Positions 37,924 through 46,967 of a stretch of 62,565 nt of DNA are shown in pieces (position 1 is the first letter of the stretch; each line of letters starts with the position of its first letter). Source of the DNA: Thermodesulfobacteriota bacterium (lineage in GTDB: Bacteria; Desulfobacterota; Anaeroferrophillalia; Anaeroferrophillales; Tharpellaceae); NCBI GenBank assembly GCA_024762675.1, contig JANTGZ010000003.1, positions 1-62,565 on the forward strand. The letters run 5' to 3'. Below the pieces are notes generated by a model. The model did not search any database, was not told where the DNA came from, and saw only the letters and a program-made list of their open reading frames with translations. The position numbers and the translations under genes are program-made.

Positions 37924-38712
37924 ATGTCGCAGCAGATAAAAATAACCACAAACCACCTGCCTCCTCCCTGGTCGGAACTCTCATACACAGAGATCATGGC
38001 CCGCCCTAACGGTCAGCTGATAAATGGTGGCCGGTCATCCTGGGTCTATCGCTTTGTTGACGGGGAGAACATCTGTTTTCTCAAACGCTATACCTATCAG
38101 AAAATTCACTGGCGCTACTGCTGGCAGAAATCGCAGGTTCGACGTGAATTTGAAAACCTGGAGAAGATCAAGCGGGCTCAACTAGGATGCAAGACGATCG
38201 AAATTCTAGCTTATGGGGAGCAGCGTCGATGCCGCATCCTGACCGATGCCTTCCTCTTGAGTCGTGAGGTGGCTGACAATGAACGACTCTCACTCTTTCT
38301 TTGTTCAAACAGAGATCATCCGCAACGACAGTTGGTAGTCAAGAACGTAATCCAACTTGGACAAAAGATTATCGAGAGTGATCTGGCGATCACCGACCTC
38401 TTTTTCCGGAATCTTGTCGTGGTTCCGAAAAATGCCGATCTCCATCTACTTGATGTTCAATATTGCGACCGCAACCGACAGCGGGCCGAGATAAAAACTT
38501 ACCCCCAACTCTGGTCCAACATCTTGCTTTTCTTTACCCTGGAAGAGCAGAACCAGGCGGCCAAGATGCTGACCCCTCATCTACCATACAACCTCGATGA
38601 ACTGAACAAAAGAGCTCAACAATTTATTTATAAAGAGAAAAAACGCAAAGCGGCTGAACTGGCCTTCATAGAAAATTATCAATTTTCATCAGACCTCAAG
38701 GAGTCAAACTAA
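37924..38712 (+). CDS. WaaP/InaA-type lipopolysaccharide kinase-like protein
   Basis: A 262-residue protein kinase-fold enzyme of the LPS-core kinase group. It has a glycine-containing loop (NGGRSSWVYRF), a lysine strand (ICFLKRYTY), an FENLEKIKRA helix and a catalytic-type segment (ITDLFFRNLVVV) followed by a DVQYCDR metal-type motif. The last two are variants of the HxDL and DFG regions, so activity is plausible but not certain. Family members phosphorylate heptose or Kdo in the LPS core. It is followed immediately by a membrane methyltransferase. Confidence 0.65.
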   Translation: MSQQIKITTNHLPPPWSELSYTEIMARPNGQLINGGRSSWVYRFVDGENICFLKRYTYQKIHWRYCWQKSQVRREFENLEKIKRAQLGCKTIEILAYGEQRRCRILTDAFLLSREVADNERLSLFLCSNRDHPQRQLVVKNVIQLGQKIIESDLAITDLFFRNLVVVPKNADLHLLDVQYCDRNRQRAEIKTYPQLWSNILLFFTLEEQNQAAKMLTPHLPYNLDELNKRAQQFIYKEKKRKAAELAFIENYQFSSDLKESN

Positions 38713-39282
38713 ATGGAAACCATCGAAAAAATCAACAACCTCTTTAACGATCCCGAACTCCGCGGCAAGCTGCTCACCTACCGCTGGCCCCTAGCGATTG
38801 CCGCACTGATCATTCTCATCCTCTTAATGGAACCGCAATACTTCTGGATTGGGTTACTGATCTCGCTGGCCGGTGAAGCCCTCCAAGTCTGGTGTTTTGC
38901 GTCCTTAAACAAGAAAAAAGAGCTCGCCGCCAATGGTCCCTACGTCGCCGTCAGAAACCCAATGTATATTGGCCGCTACTTTCTCATCCTGGGAGCGGTT
39001 GCGATTACGGGAAGTCTCTTCCTGATGATCCTTTTCAGTATTGTCTACTATTTTTATATGACCAACCGGGTGGAAAGAGAGGAAGTCGTTTTAGCGGAAA
39101 TTTTCGGCGACGCCTACCAGGAATACTGCAGCCAAACCAATCGTTTTTTTCCCGCCTGGCAGAAAATTGACAAAGAGGCTATCCGCTATTTCAGATGGGA
39201 TCTGTTTTTTAAGAACAATGCCCACTTGAACCTTATCGCCGTACTGGTCGGATACCTGATTGTCTATAGCTGGCTTTATTAA
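38713..39282 (+). CDS. ICMT/PEMT-family membrane methyltransferase
   Basis: A 189-residue membrane protein with the isoprenylcysteine carboxyl methyltransferase-like C-terminal signature: RNPMYIGRYFLILG (about residues 77-90) and NRVEREEVVLAEIFGDAYQEYC (first 14 residues at about 117-130). It would use S-adenosylmethionine to methylate a lipid or small membrane substrate. The ATG follows the kinase stop without a gap. The join with a WaaP-like gene suggests envelope lipid or glycan modification, but no substrate can be named. Confidence 0.75.
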   Translation: METIEKINNLFNDPELRGKLLTYRWPLAIAALIILILLMEPQYFWIGLLISLAGEALQVWCFASLNKKKELAANGPYVAVRNPMYIGRYFLILGAVAITGSLFLMILFSIVYYFYMTNRVEREEVVLAEIFGDAYQEYCSQTNRFFPAWQKIDKEAIRYFRWDLFFKNNAHLNLIAVLVGYLIVYSWLY

Positions 39283-39297
39283 GAGAGGAGTTCTCCG

Positions 39298-40656
39298 ATT
39301 AAGCGACGACTGGAGATATTCGCTAGGGCCCCGCGGCGGGCCCTTTTTCGTCTGGCCTGGCCGACCCTGATGGCGACCATGGTTCAGACCATGTACAATC
39401 TCGTCGACACCGCCTACATCGGGCGCCTCGGAACCGCACCGCTGGCGGCCCTGACTTTCTCCTTTCCTCTATTTTTCACGTTGGTCTCATTTAATATCGG
39501 TATGGGGGTGGGCCTCAACTCCACGGTTTCCCGTCTCCTCGGTGCCGGCGATGAAAGGGCGGCAGCCAACACAGCCATGCACGGAATTGCCTGCTCTCTA
39601 CTGTGCGCCATCCCGCTCTTTCTGATCGCCGAGATCTTTCTCGACCCTTTACTGACAATTCTCGGAGCCGAGATGGAAGTCCACAAACTGGCCGGCGACT
39701 ATATGCGGATAATCGCCGGTGGGATTTTCCTGATGTTTCCGATGTACGCCATCTCCAGCATCTTTACGGCCCAGGGCGATACCGTCACGCCAATGAAGAT
39801 CCAGTTTTTCACCCTATTTCTCAACTTAGGCCTTGACCCGCTTTTTATCTTCACGTTTAAAATGGGCATCAAGGGGGCCGCTATAGCCACAAATATCGCC
39901 CTGCTGGCTGGATTGATCCAGGCACTCTTCTACCTTAAACGCCGTTCCGCACTGAATCTTGGTCGCCGAACCTGGCATCTTTCCTTTGCCACCATCAGAG
40001 AGATCTTTGCCATCGGCCTGCCGGCCAGCCTGGCGATGCTCATGATGGCAATTTACATGATGGGCGTCAACCGACTGATTGCAGTATATGGCACCGATAC
40101 GGTTGCAGCATTAGGCCTGGTAACTCGGATAGATAGCGCCGTCATTATCCCGATGGTCGCTTTCTCAGTTGCCCTGTTGACCCTGAGTGCCCTTTTTTAC
40201 GGCGCCGGGCGGCTTCAACTACTGCGCGAGATTATCCAATTTGCCATCTTTGTTAATGTCAGCTTTGCCTTAAGTTGCTCTCTTTTGATGTTTATCTGGC
40301 CCCATTTTTTTATTCGTTTCTTTACCGATAAGGCCGAACCTCTACGCCTGGCGGCCACCTATCTGCGCCTTGAGATCTTAAGTTTTCCCTTTATGGCGAT
40401 TACGATTGCAGTCAACCGTACCCTTCAAGGGCTAGGTCTAAGTCTACCCAGCCTGGTAATTAACGGTACCCGCCTCTTTATCGTCGCCCTGCCGTTGGCC
40501 GCTATTTTCGTTATCTATTTCAAATACGACTTTCGCATGGTTGCCATCGCCGCCCTCTGCGGAAACCTGACTTCAGCCACCATTGCCGGCCTCTGGCTAA
40601 AAAGAACGCTAACTCGAATCGAAAATACTCGACCACTGCAAAGACCGCTCTCCTGA
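39298..40656 (+). CDS. MATE-family exporter, probably starting at ATT
   Basis: Twelve-helix Na+- or H+-driven exporter. The conserved N-terminal segment of MATE proteins (RALFRLAWPTLMATMVQTMY then NLVDTAYIG) begins upstream of the first in-frame ATG (39370), so translation must begin earlier. Between the preceding TAA (39280) and 39370 there is no ATG, GTG or TTG in frame. ATT at 39298 lies 8-9 bases after GAGGAG and gives 452 residues, the usual family length. CTG at 39310 is the alternative. Substrate unknown. It probably shares a transcript with the two genes before it. Confidence 0.78.
   Translation: MKRRLEIFARAPRRALFRLAWPTLMATMVQTMYNLVDTAYIGRLGTAPLAALTFSFPLFFTLVSFNIGMGVGLNSTVSRLLGAGDERAAANTAMHGIACSLLCAIPLFLIAEIFLDPLLTILGAEMEVHKLAGDYMRIIAGGIFLMFPMYAISSIFTAQGDTVTPMKIQFFTLFLNLGLDPLFIFTFKMGIKGAAIATNIALLAGLIQALFYLKRRSALNLGRRTWHLSFATIREIFAIGLPASLAMLMMAIYMMGVNRLIAVYGTDTVAALGLVTRIDSAVIIPMVAFSVALLTLSALFYGAGRLQLLREIIQFAIFVNVSFALSCSLLMFIWPHFFIRFFTDKAEPLRLAATYLRLEILSFPFMAITIAVNRTLQGLGLSLPSLVINGTRLFIVALPLAAIFVIYFKYDFRMVAIAALCGNLTSATIAGLWLKRTLTRIENTRPLQRPLS
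39325..39348 (+). terminator. terminator-like hairpin inside the MATE 5' coding end
   Basis: AGGGCCC (39325-39331) and GGGCCCT (39338-39344) form a perfect stem with a 6-base loop, followed directly by T5. This is a textbook intrinsic terminator shape, but it lies within the exporter's coding sequence if ATT 39298 is the start. It could cause attenuation or mark the end of the upstream operon. Confidence 0.5.
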
Positions 40657-40777
40657 AAAACAACACCCCCAACCGCTTCATAGAAAAATACTTTTTCCAT
40701 TCTTCGAGAAATATGCTAAGCAGGTTTCCCGTTTAAACAAGAACAACTAACATCAGAGCTTCTGGAGAACCTAAACA

Positions 40778-41110
40778 GTGGAGATAAAAGAGTTGAAAAG
40801 TGAGGGTGAAGCCCTGGTCGCAACCCTCTCAGGTCGTATGGACGCGATGACAGGCGGTGAGTTTACGGATCAGATGGGTATCTGGATAGAGGCCGGCCTG
40901 GAAAACTTCATAATTGACTGCAGCAAACTTGACTATATCAGCAGCGCCGGATTACGAGCCATCCTGATGGCTGCAAAAAGAATCAAAAGCCTGAATGGTT
41001 CTCTGCAACTTGCAGCCTTACAGGAGAGTGTAAACAACGTCTTCAGTATCTCCGGTTTTGACAAAATTATCCCGATTAAAGAAACCCTGGAAGATGCCCT
41101 CAACCAATAG
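40778..41110 (+). CDS. STAS-domain anti-sigma-factor antagonist (RsbV/SpoIIAA-like)
   Basis: A 110-residue single STAS domain. The phospho-acceptor serine lies in YISSAGLRAIL (S55 or S56). In partner-switching systems the unphosphorylated form binds the RsbW-type kinase; phosphorylation frees the kinase to act on its target. GTG start at 40778 with GGAG upstream. It is the first gene of a five-gene signalling operon and overlaps the kinase gene. Confidence 0.88.
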   Translation: MEIKELKSEGEALVATLSGRMDAMTGGEFTDQMGIWIEAGLENFIIDCSKLDYISSAGLRAILMAAKRIKSLNGSLQLAALQESVNNVFSISGFDKIIPIKETLEDALNQ

Positions 41111-41537
41111 CGAACAGATTGCGAACGATTATCTTGAGCTGGCGGCCACGCTGAAAAACCTACCTCTTTTCATGGCCTTCGTCACCGATCGCGCCCGACA
41201 ATCTGGGTTCAGCTCGAAACGGATAGCGGAGGTCGAACTGGTTATCGAAGAGGCTCTAGTCAATATCATTGACTACGCCTATCCCGACCGGGAGGGCTGG
41301 CTGAGACTGAACTTAAAGACCGGAGCGGAGGGCGGACTCAAGCTTGAGATCAAGGACCGGGGGGTCGCTTTTAATCCTTTAGAGATTGAAGATCCCGACC
41401 TTAGAGCCGAACTCATGGAGCGACCGGTCGGCGGCCTCGGGGTTTTCCTGATTAAGAAGTTTAGCGACAATCTCTTCTGGAAACAACAGGGTGACGAAAA
41501 CTGCCTGACAATCATTTTTAAAAAACGCCATGCCTAG
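41094..41537 (+). CDS. RsbW/SpoIIAB-type serine kinase (anti-sigma factor)
   Basis: A 147-residue HATPase_c_2 protein. The N-box is VELVIEEALVNIIDYAY (E53, N57), then the G1-type KDRGVAFNP and a glycine-rich G2 segment (VGGLGVFLIKKF). It should phosphorylate the STAS partner and bind a sigma factor or other effector. No sigma-factor gene lies in this window. ATG 41094 is inside the STAS gene end. The downstream phosphatase completes the switch. Confidence 0.85.
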   Translation: MPSTNSEQIANDYLELAATLKNLPLFMAFVTDRARQSGFSSKRIAEVELVIEEALVNIIDYAYPDREGWLRLNLKTGAEGGLKLEIKDRGVAFNPLEIEDPDLRAELMERPVGGLGVFLIKKFSDNLFWKQQGDENCLTIIFKKRHA

Positions 41538-42084
41538 AAACAGACCTCTAACAAGAATTTTATTCTTTATCGGCCTGTTCTCCCTGTTGCTAGGCTCGGG
41601 CCACTTTAAAGCCGAGGCCGCCCCTTTACAAAAAGTAACTTTTATTCCTCTCTGGCTTCCCCAGGCCCAATTTGCCGGCTATTACGTTGCCCAAGAGAGC
41701 GGTATCTACAAAGAACACGGCCTCAACTATCCCGAAGATGGCATCTATGCCTTAAAAGAGACTTGGTTACAAAAACCGGATCTCTGCCAGGCTTTTGTTA
41801 AAGCCTCACTGAAAGGCTGGCAACGGGCCTTTGCTGAACCTGAACTAGCTCTCGACATCACCATGCGCAACCTTAAAAGAGAGCATATTATCTCCAACCG
41901 CATTCATCAAAAGTGGATGCTTGAGCGCATGCGCGACATCATCCAGCCAGCGGCTGAAAAAAACCGTATCGGGCAGTTAAAAGAGGATGATTTTCAGCGC
42001 CTGGTAACTGGTTTAAAGAGACAGAGTCTCATCGAAAAAATTCCCAACTTTAACGATTTCTATCAACCTGTGGCGGGAGAGTAA
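41530..42084 (+). CDS. NMT1/THI5-like periplasmic binding protein lacking its middle
   Basis: Signal peptide (about residues 1-30), then the N-terminal start of an NMT1/THI5-type substrate-binding protein (VTFIPLWLPQAQFAGYYVAQ, SGIYKEHGL). It jumps directly to the usual C-terminal half (DGIYALKETWLQKPDLCQAF, ASLKGWQRAF). About 140-150 residues of the ordinary ~330 are absent, yet the frame is open. This looks like an in-frame internal deletion, so ligand binding is doubtful. Translational coupling to the kinase (overlap at 41530) and the phosphatase suggests it once was, or still is, the sensor input. It may be a pseudogene. Confidence 0.7.
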   Translation: MPRNRPLTRILFFIGLFSLLLGSGHFKAEAAPLQKVTFIPLWLPQAQFAGYYVAQESGIYKEHGLNYPEDGIYALKETWLQKPDLCQAFVKASLKGWQRAFAEPELALDITMRNLKREHIISNRIHQKWMLERMRDIIQPAAEKNRIGQLKEDDFQRLVTGLKRQSLIEKIPNFNDFYQPVAGE

Positions 42085-42085
42085 G

Positions 42086-44035
42086 ATGATTTTTTTACGC
42101 CACCAGGGAATTGCCTTCAAATTGAGCCTTTGGGTCTTAAGCGGGGTGACTCTGGTCATCGCCGCCATTTTGACCTTAAACTACCATAGCACCCGACGTT
42201 TGATGGTCGAAAAGATCGAAGATAACGCCTTGAATCTGGCCCAGTCGACGGCCAATCGGATCAACACCCTTTTAAAAGCAGCAGAAAAGATCCCCGCCGG
42301 AGTCGCCCTGACTATTGCCGAACTCGAACCCGACGATACCGAACTTAAGAGCCTGCTGGCAAACCTACTTGAGCAGAACCCGGAACTCTTCGGGATCGCG
42401 GCCGCCTTCGCCCCCAAACCTGATAGCGCTGCCAATAACCTTAAGCTCTACTCCCGCTACTTCATCCGCTCTTATGACCGCATCAAAGAGAGCCCAATCA
42501 ACTACGATTACCGCTCTCACGACTGGTACCAGATCCCCAAAGTACTCGATCAACCAATCTGGAGCGAACCCTACTTCGGCGAGAGCGGCGGCATCGTCAT
42601 GGCCAGCTATTCGCACCCTTTTTACCGGGAAAAAGAGGGGAGTAAAAAGTTTGCCGGTATCGTCTGTGTCGATCTAAGCCTGAACTGGCTGCGCAATGTC
42701 GTCTCCTCTCTGAAAATCGGCGACACCGGCTACGCCTTTCTCATTACCCGCAACGGTACTTTTGTTACCCACCCCAATCTCGATCTGATCATGAATGAGA
42801 CTATCTTCAGTATCGCCGAAGCCCGCAACAATCCCGAAATCCGTAAGATCGGTCGCCATATGATCGCCGGTGAAAAAGGTTTTACCGCTTTTACCGGCCT
42901 GACCAACAACCAAAAATACTGGATGGTCTACACCCCACTACCGGCAAATGGCTGGTCACTAGGCGTGCTTTTCCCTCAAAACGAGCTGATGGCCGACATC
43001 CATGACTTAACTAAGATCATGCTCGGCTTAGGCCTTGGCGGTTTTTTCCTGATTATGCTGGTCATCCTGCTGATCTCAGGTAAGATCACCAAACCTCTGC
43101 GGGCTCTGGCCGAAAGTGCTGATGAGATCGCTACAGGAGACCTGGAAGGCGCAATTCCAATACTCAAAAGTGAAGATGAAGTCGGCCGCCTGGCTCTCTC
43201 ATTTGCCGGAATGCAGCAATCTCTCAAAGAGTACATCAAAAATCTGACCGAAACCACGGCCGTCAAAGAGCGCATTGAAAGTGAGTTAAATATCGCCAGA
43301 GATATCCAGATGGGCATCCTTCCCAAAATATTCCCAGCCTTTCCGTATTTGCCTGAATTCGACCTCTACGCTACCATAAAACCGGCCCGCGAGGTCGGTG
43401 GCGACCTCTACGACTTCTTTATGATCGACGATCAACATCTCTGCTTTACGGTCGGCGACGTCTCCGGCAAAGGGGTGCCGGCGGCCCTCTTCATGGCGAT
43501 CACACAAACCTTGATCAAAACTCAAGTTAAAGCCCAGCCCAAACGCTCCTCCACCGCCACACTGCATCAGGTCAATAACGATCTCGCCCGAGACAACCCG
43601 TCAATGATGTTTGTCACCCTCTTTATAGGGATTTTCAATATCGTCACCGGTGAGTTGGAGTACTGTAACGGCGGCCACAACCCGCCTTACCGACTCTCAC
43701 CCCATAAAACCGACCCGGTACAAGTGCTGCCGACAACCGACGGCATCGCCTTAGGGGTTATGGAGGATTTTACTTTTACCGCCAAACGCATAACCCTGAC
43801 CCCAGGCGAAGCCCTTTTTGTCTTTACCGACGGCGTTACCGAAGCCATGAACAAGCGCGATGAGCTCTTCACCGAAGAGCGCCTCGAAAAAATTCTGGCC
43901 CCTTTAACAAAACAACCGGTACAAGAGATCACTGATCAGTTAATACAGGAGATCGAAATCTTTGCCGACGGCGCCCCCCAAGCCGATGACATCACCATGC
44001 TGGTGCTGCGCTATTCAGGTAAGGAGGCGAAGTAA
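42086..44035 (+). CDS. dCache-HAMP-PP2C (SpoIIE/RsbU-type) phosphatase
   Basis: A 649-residue transmembrane phosphatase. Two helices (about 10-30 and 300-325) enclose a dCache sensor with SPINYDYRSHDWY and GDTGYAFLITRNG. HAMP (about 325-380), a short coiled linker and a SpoIIE-type PP2C domain follow, with metal residues in GGDLYDFF, VGDVSGKGVPAALFMA and ADDITMLVLRYS. It dephosphorylates the STAS protein when its sensor is engaged. The gene starts 1 bp after the stop of the binding-protein gene. This fits a ligand-to-partner-switch pathway. Confidence 0.9.
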   Translation: MIFLRHQGIAFKLSLWVLSGVTLVIAAILTLNYHSTRRLMVEKIEDNALNLAQSTANRINTLLKAAEKIPAGVALTIAELEPDDTELKSLLANLLEQNPELFGIAAAFAPKPDSAANNLKLYSRYFIRSYDRIKESPINYDYRSHDWYQIPKVLDQPIWSEPYFGESGGIVMASYSHPFYREKEGSKKFAGIVCVDLSLNWLRNVVSSLKIGDTGYAFLITRNGTFVTHPNLDLIMNETIFSIAEARNNPEIRKIGRHMIAGEKGFTAFTGLTNNQKYWMVYTPLPANGWSLGVLFPQNELMADIHDLTKIMLGLGLGGFFLIMLVILLISGKITKPLRALAESADEIATGDLEGAIPILKSEDEVGRLALSFAGMQQSLKEYIKNLTETTAVKERIESELNIARDIQMGILPKIFPAFPYLPEFDLYATIKPAREVGGDLYDFFMIDDQHLCFTVGDVSGKGVPAALFMAITQTLIKTQVKAQPKRSSTATLHQVNNDLARDNPSMMFVTLFIGIFNIVTGELEYCNGGHNPPYRLSPHKTDPVQVLPTTDGIALGVMEDFTFTAKRITLTPGEALFVFTDGVTEAMNKRDELFTEERLEKILAPLTKQPVQEITDQLIQEIEIFADGAPQADDITMLVLRYSGKEAK

Positions 44036-44112
44036 AAATGGTTTCTAAGTAAACCTAAATCCCTTTGCGCCCCTGCACCTTGGCGCCTTTGCGTTTAAAT
44101 AAGGATACCGAG

Positions 44113-45459
44113 ATGAACCTTCAACAACGACGAAATGCAAAACTCACCATAAGAGATGACCTGAACTTTCTCTCCACGGTTCAGGATTTTATCGAAAATA
44201 CGGCACTCACATTCGGCCTCGGCCAGAACGAGGCCCTGGCCCTGACTCTGGCCGGCGAGGAGATCTTCAACTACCTCTGCACAAGCGTCAAACCCATGGC
44301 TGAGATTGAAATCAGCTGTTATGAGGGTGGCTACTATGCGGCTCTCAACTTCAATCTGCCAATTCAAAATTTTGCCCTGCGGGCTTTCAATCTGACCGCA
44401 ACTATCAACATAGACGACGACAAAAGTCTTGACGAAATGGGCTTGGTCATCGCCTCCCGCATGGTCGATCACCTACAGATAAGCCAAAGCGACAGCGGCC
44501 GACTACAACTCTCTCTGCGCAAAGAAAAAAAATATCCGAAAGCGGCTGAAAACAACCGGACAGCTAGCACTCCACTGACGGAAGAATTCTCAATCGTCAC
44601 GCCCGATGCTGAGGAACTGAAATTTTTCATCAGCGAAAGTCGCCACTGCACAGCACCGGATCTTCTACCTCAGGAGTTTTGTTATCCCGGCAAAATTGTC
44701 GACATGGTCAACGCCGGCGACTACCGAGCCGCAATCGTTCGTGATGCCGGCGGCCGTATCGGCGGCGGCATCATCTGGTTCTGGAGTTCAAGTAAAATGG
44801 TGGAGTGCAACGGTCCCTACATTCTGGCCGAGGATGCAAGCCCTGCGATTTCTCAGAATCTTCGCCAAAGCATGGCTGAAGCCCTGCTTGAACATTGTCT
44901 TAATGCAATTGCCAAGAGTTCGGCAGTCGGCCTCCTCAATCGTTCACCGGGATCAGATCTGCCACGGCACCATTTTGAATCTCTGGGCAGCGCTTTGGAG
45001 TTTCACAACACCACCGCACCCACCGAGATAGAAGCTCTTTTTCGCCAAATGCAGGAAGACCCCGGGGCTATCGCCTGGGCCCATCCCGATCTCGAACCCT
45101 TTTTACGCCGTGAATACCAACGCCTCACCCTGCCCCGCGAGATTCGTTTAATCAGTGACAGTGGCGAAAGCCCGGCTGATTTTTCGGTTCTCGCCAGCGA
45201 ATTTGACCGTTCCCGTCAAAAGGTAACGCTACAACCTCTATGGGCTGGTAACGATATGGAAAAGAGTATCGCTGATCACTTAGCCCTCTTTGCCAATGAA
45301 GAACTCAACAACATCTTCTTTGTCGTGGATCTCGGTAAAAGCTGGCAGGCCGCCTCCTTTCCAGGCCTCTCTAAAAACGGTTTCACTCCGCGCCTGCTAT
45401 TGCCCTATGGCGGTAAAGGTGATCTTTTACTCCTGCAGAAGATCGGGGCTTCATCATGA
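44113..45459 (+). CDS. RsbW-like ATPase fused to double-GNAT-type acyltransferase
   Basis: About 448 residues. The N-terminal 130 resemble an RsbW-type ATPase (N-box ALTLAGEEIFNYL, then DEMGLVIASRMVDHL as a poor G2 box). Residues 150-448 resemble two GNAT-type domains; the last part (FTPRLLLPYGGKGDLLLLQK) matches the tail of the GNAT protein at 48361. AAGGA before ATG 44113 sets the start. An upstream ATG (44065) would add a 16-residue leader coded by repeat-like sequence and is rejected. The ATGA overlap with the aminotransferase gene joins signalling to metabolism. Substrate unknown. Confidence 0.65.
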   Translation: MNLQQRRNAKLTIRDDLNFLSTVQDFIENTALTFGLGQNEALALTLAGEEIFNYLCTSVKPMAEIEISCYEGGYYAALNFNLPIQNFALRAFNLTATINIDDDKSLDEMGLVIASRMVDHLQISQSDSGRLQLSLRKEKKYPKAAENNRTASTPLTEEFSIVTPDAEELKFFISESRHCTAPDLLPQEFCYPGKIVDMVNAGDYRAAIVRDAGGRIGGGIIWFWSSSKMVECNGPYILAEDASPAISQNLRQSMAEALLEHCLNAIAKSSAVGLLNRSPGSDLPRHHFESLGSALEFHNTTAPTEIEALFRQMQEDPGAIAWAHPDLEPFLRREYQRLTLPREIRLISDSGESPADFSVLASEFDRSRQKVTLQPLWAGNDMEKSIADHLALFANEELNNIFFVVDLGKSWQAASFPGLSKNGFTPRLLLPYGGKGDLLLLQKIGASS

Positions 45460-46580
45460 ACCCGATCGCCGCCCCTTTAGAAGATCTGGTTCCGGAATAT
45501 ATCAGGCACTTTGAAGCCTATATACCGAGTAAACCCGATGACGAGTTAAAAAAACTCTACGGCTGCGACCCACTCTATCGCCTCAACAACAACGAAAACC
45601 CGCTCGGTCCACCTGCTGCCGCCCGACCTATAATTGAACATTTTGCTGCGCCCGGGGCCGCAATCTACCCCAGCGGTGACGCTTACCATCTGCGCCGGGC
45701 CCTGGGTGAAAAATTCTCTATGAATCCCGATCAGTTTCTGGTCGGCAACGGCGCCAACGAAGTAATCGCCTTCGTCATCAAAGCTTTCTGCCAGGAGGGT
45801 GACAATATCGTTACCGCCGACAAGACCTTTGCCGTCTATGAATGGATCGCTGAATTTTCCGGTTTCAGCGCCCACCTGACCCCACTGCTCGATTTTGGTT
45901 TCGATGCCGAAGCCATGCTAAATGCAATCGACAAACGCACCAAGATCCTCTTTATCTGCAACCCCAATAATCCGACCGGCACCTATTGGAACCGGGAACA
46001 ACTGATCAACTTTATGGATCGGGTCAACGGTCGCCAAATCGTCGTCATTGACGAAGCTTATTGCGAATTCGTCGAACAGGAGGATTTTCCCGATGCGATG
46101 GAACTAATACGCCAATATCCCAATCTGGTCGTCTTTCGTACCTTCTCAAAGATGTACGCGTTAGCCGGACTGCGCATCGGATATCTGGCCGGTTCTCTGG
46201 AAGTAGTCGACATCATCCGCCGCACCTGCGTCGTCTACTCCGTCAACACCCTGGCCCAGAGAGCGGCGCTCAAAGCTTTAAATGATGATCAACACATCAT
46301 TGACACCCGCAACCACATCAGAAAAGAGAAAGCCCGGCTTCTGCCCTTACTCAAAAAATTGGGCCTGAAATACCAATCCGGTGAAGGCTGTTTCGTCATG
46401 ATCCACCTGCCGATGAGTGACACTCTGGCCTATCGCAAGCTGATGGCCAGAGGTGTCATGATCCGCAGCATGACCGGTTTTCGTTTCCCCAACTGGATCC
46501 GAGTCAGCATCGGATCCAGTCAAGCGATGACGGCTTTTGTTAAAGCCTTAACGGAACTGATCGAACAAACATCACAATAA
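45456..46580 (+). CDS. HisC-like class I/II aminotransferase
   Basis: A 374-residue PLP enzyme closest in pattern to histidinol-phosphate aminotransferases. It shows NNNENPLGPP near the N-terminus, ICNPNNPTGTYW, VVIDEAYCEF and the lysine K232 in FRTFSKMYALAGLRIGY, then a C-terminal Arg motif (WIRVSIG). No other histidine genes are near. The coupling to the ATPase/GNAT fusion (4-bp overlap) suggests a specialised amino-compound pathway, not histidine synthesis. Its amino acceptor and donor cannot be inferred. Confidence 0.8.
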   Translation: MNPIAAPLEDLVPEYIRHFEAYIPSKPDDELKKLYGCDPLYRLNNNENPLGPPAAARPIIEHFAAPGAAIYPSGDAYHLRRALGEKFSMNPDQFLVGNGANEVIAFVIKAFCQEGDNIVTADKTFAVYEWIAEFSGFSAHLTPLLDFGFDAEAMLNAIDKRTKILFICNPNNPTGTYWNREQLINFMDRVNGRQIVVIDEAYCEFVEQEDFPDAMELIRQYPNLVVFRTFSKMYALAGLRIGYLAGSLEVVDIIRRTCVVYSVNTLAQRAALKALNDDQHIIDTRNHIRKEKARLLPLLKKLGLKYQSGEGCFVMIHLPMSDTLAYRKLMARGVMIRSMTGFRFPNWIRVSIGSSQAMTAFVKALTELIEQTSQ

Positions 46581-46610
46581 TATTATGCCAAAAATCTCTT
46601 GTAAATCATT

Positions 46611-46907
46611 GTGGTTAACTATAGGCTTAGAGCTTGTCTTTCTTTCGGAAACGGTTGTGAGCAGGCCGAGTTCCTCATAATTCTGCCGGAAACCGATGTT
46701 GATGGAACTAGCAACCTGGCTGAAAAACTGCGGCTAAAACTAGAGAACTCTACCCTCGAACACAAATCCGGAACGCTCGGCATTACCATGTCAATCGGGG
46801 TCAGCCAATATCTCCCGAATGTGGATATTGATAACTCTATTAAAGCGGCCGATGATGCACTCTATCGGGCTAAGAAAGCTGGGAGAAACAGAGTAGCCTG
46901 TGCGTAA
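46611..46907 (+). pseudogene. GGDEF diguanylate cyclase remnant
   Basis: The last ~80 residues match the second half of a GGDEF domain (EFLIILPETDVDGTSNLAEK, GVSQYLP, ADDALYRAKKAGRNRV). The active-site loop reads GCEQAEF where GG(D/E)EF is expected, and the first half of the domain and any sensor are missing. The GTG start has no good ribosome-binding site. It cannot be an active cyclase. Degraded gene, probably from deletion. Confidence 0.75.
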
Positions 46908-46967
46908 ACCGGGCTTAAAGATTTTTTTATTGTGGCCCCAATGATTTCAAGAAAAAGTTTAATTTAA

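Noticed and set aside
44065..44112. Earlier start for the ATPase/GNAT fusion
   Set aside because: The leader would be coded by repeat-like CTTTGCGCC sequence; ATG 44113 has AAGGA in front.
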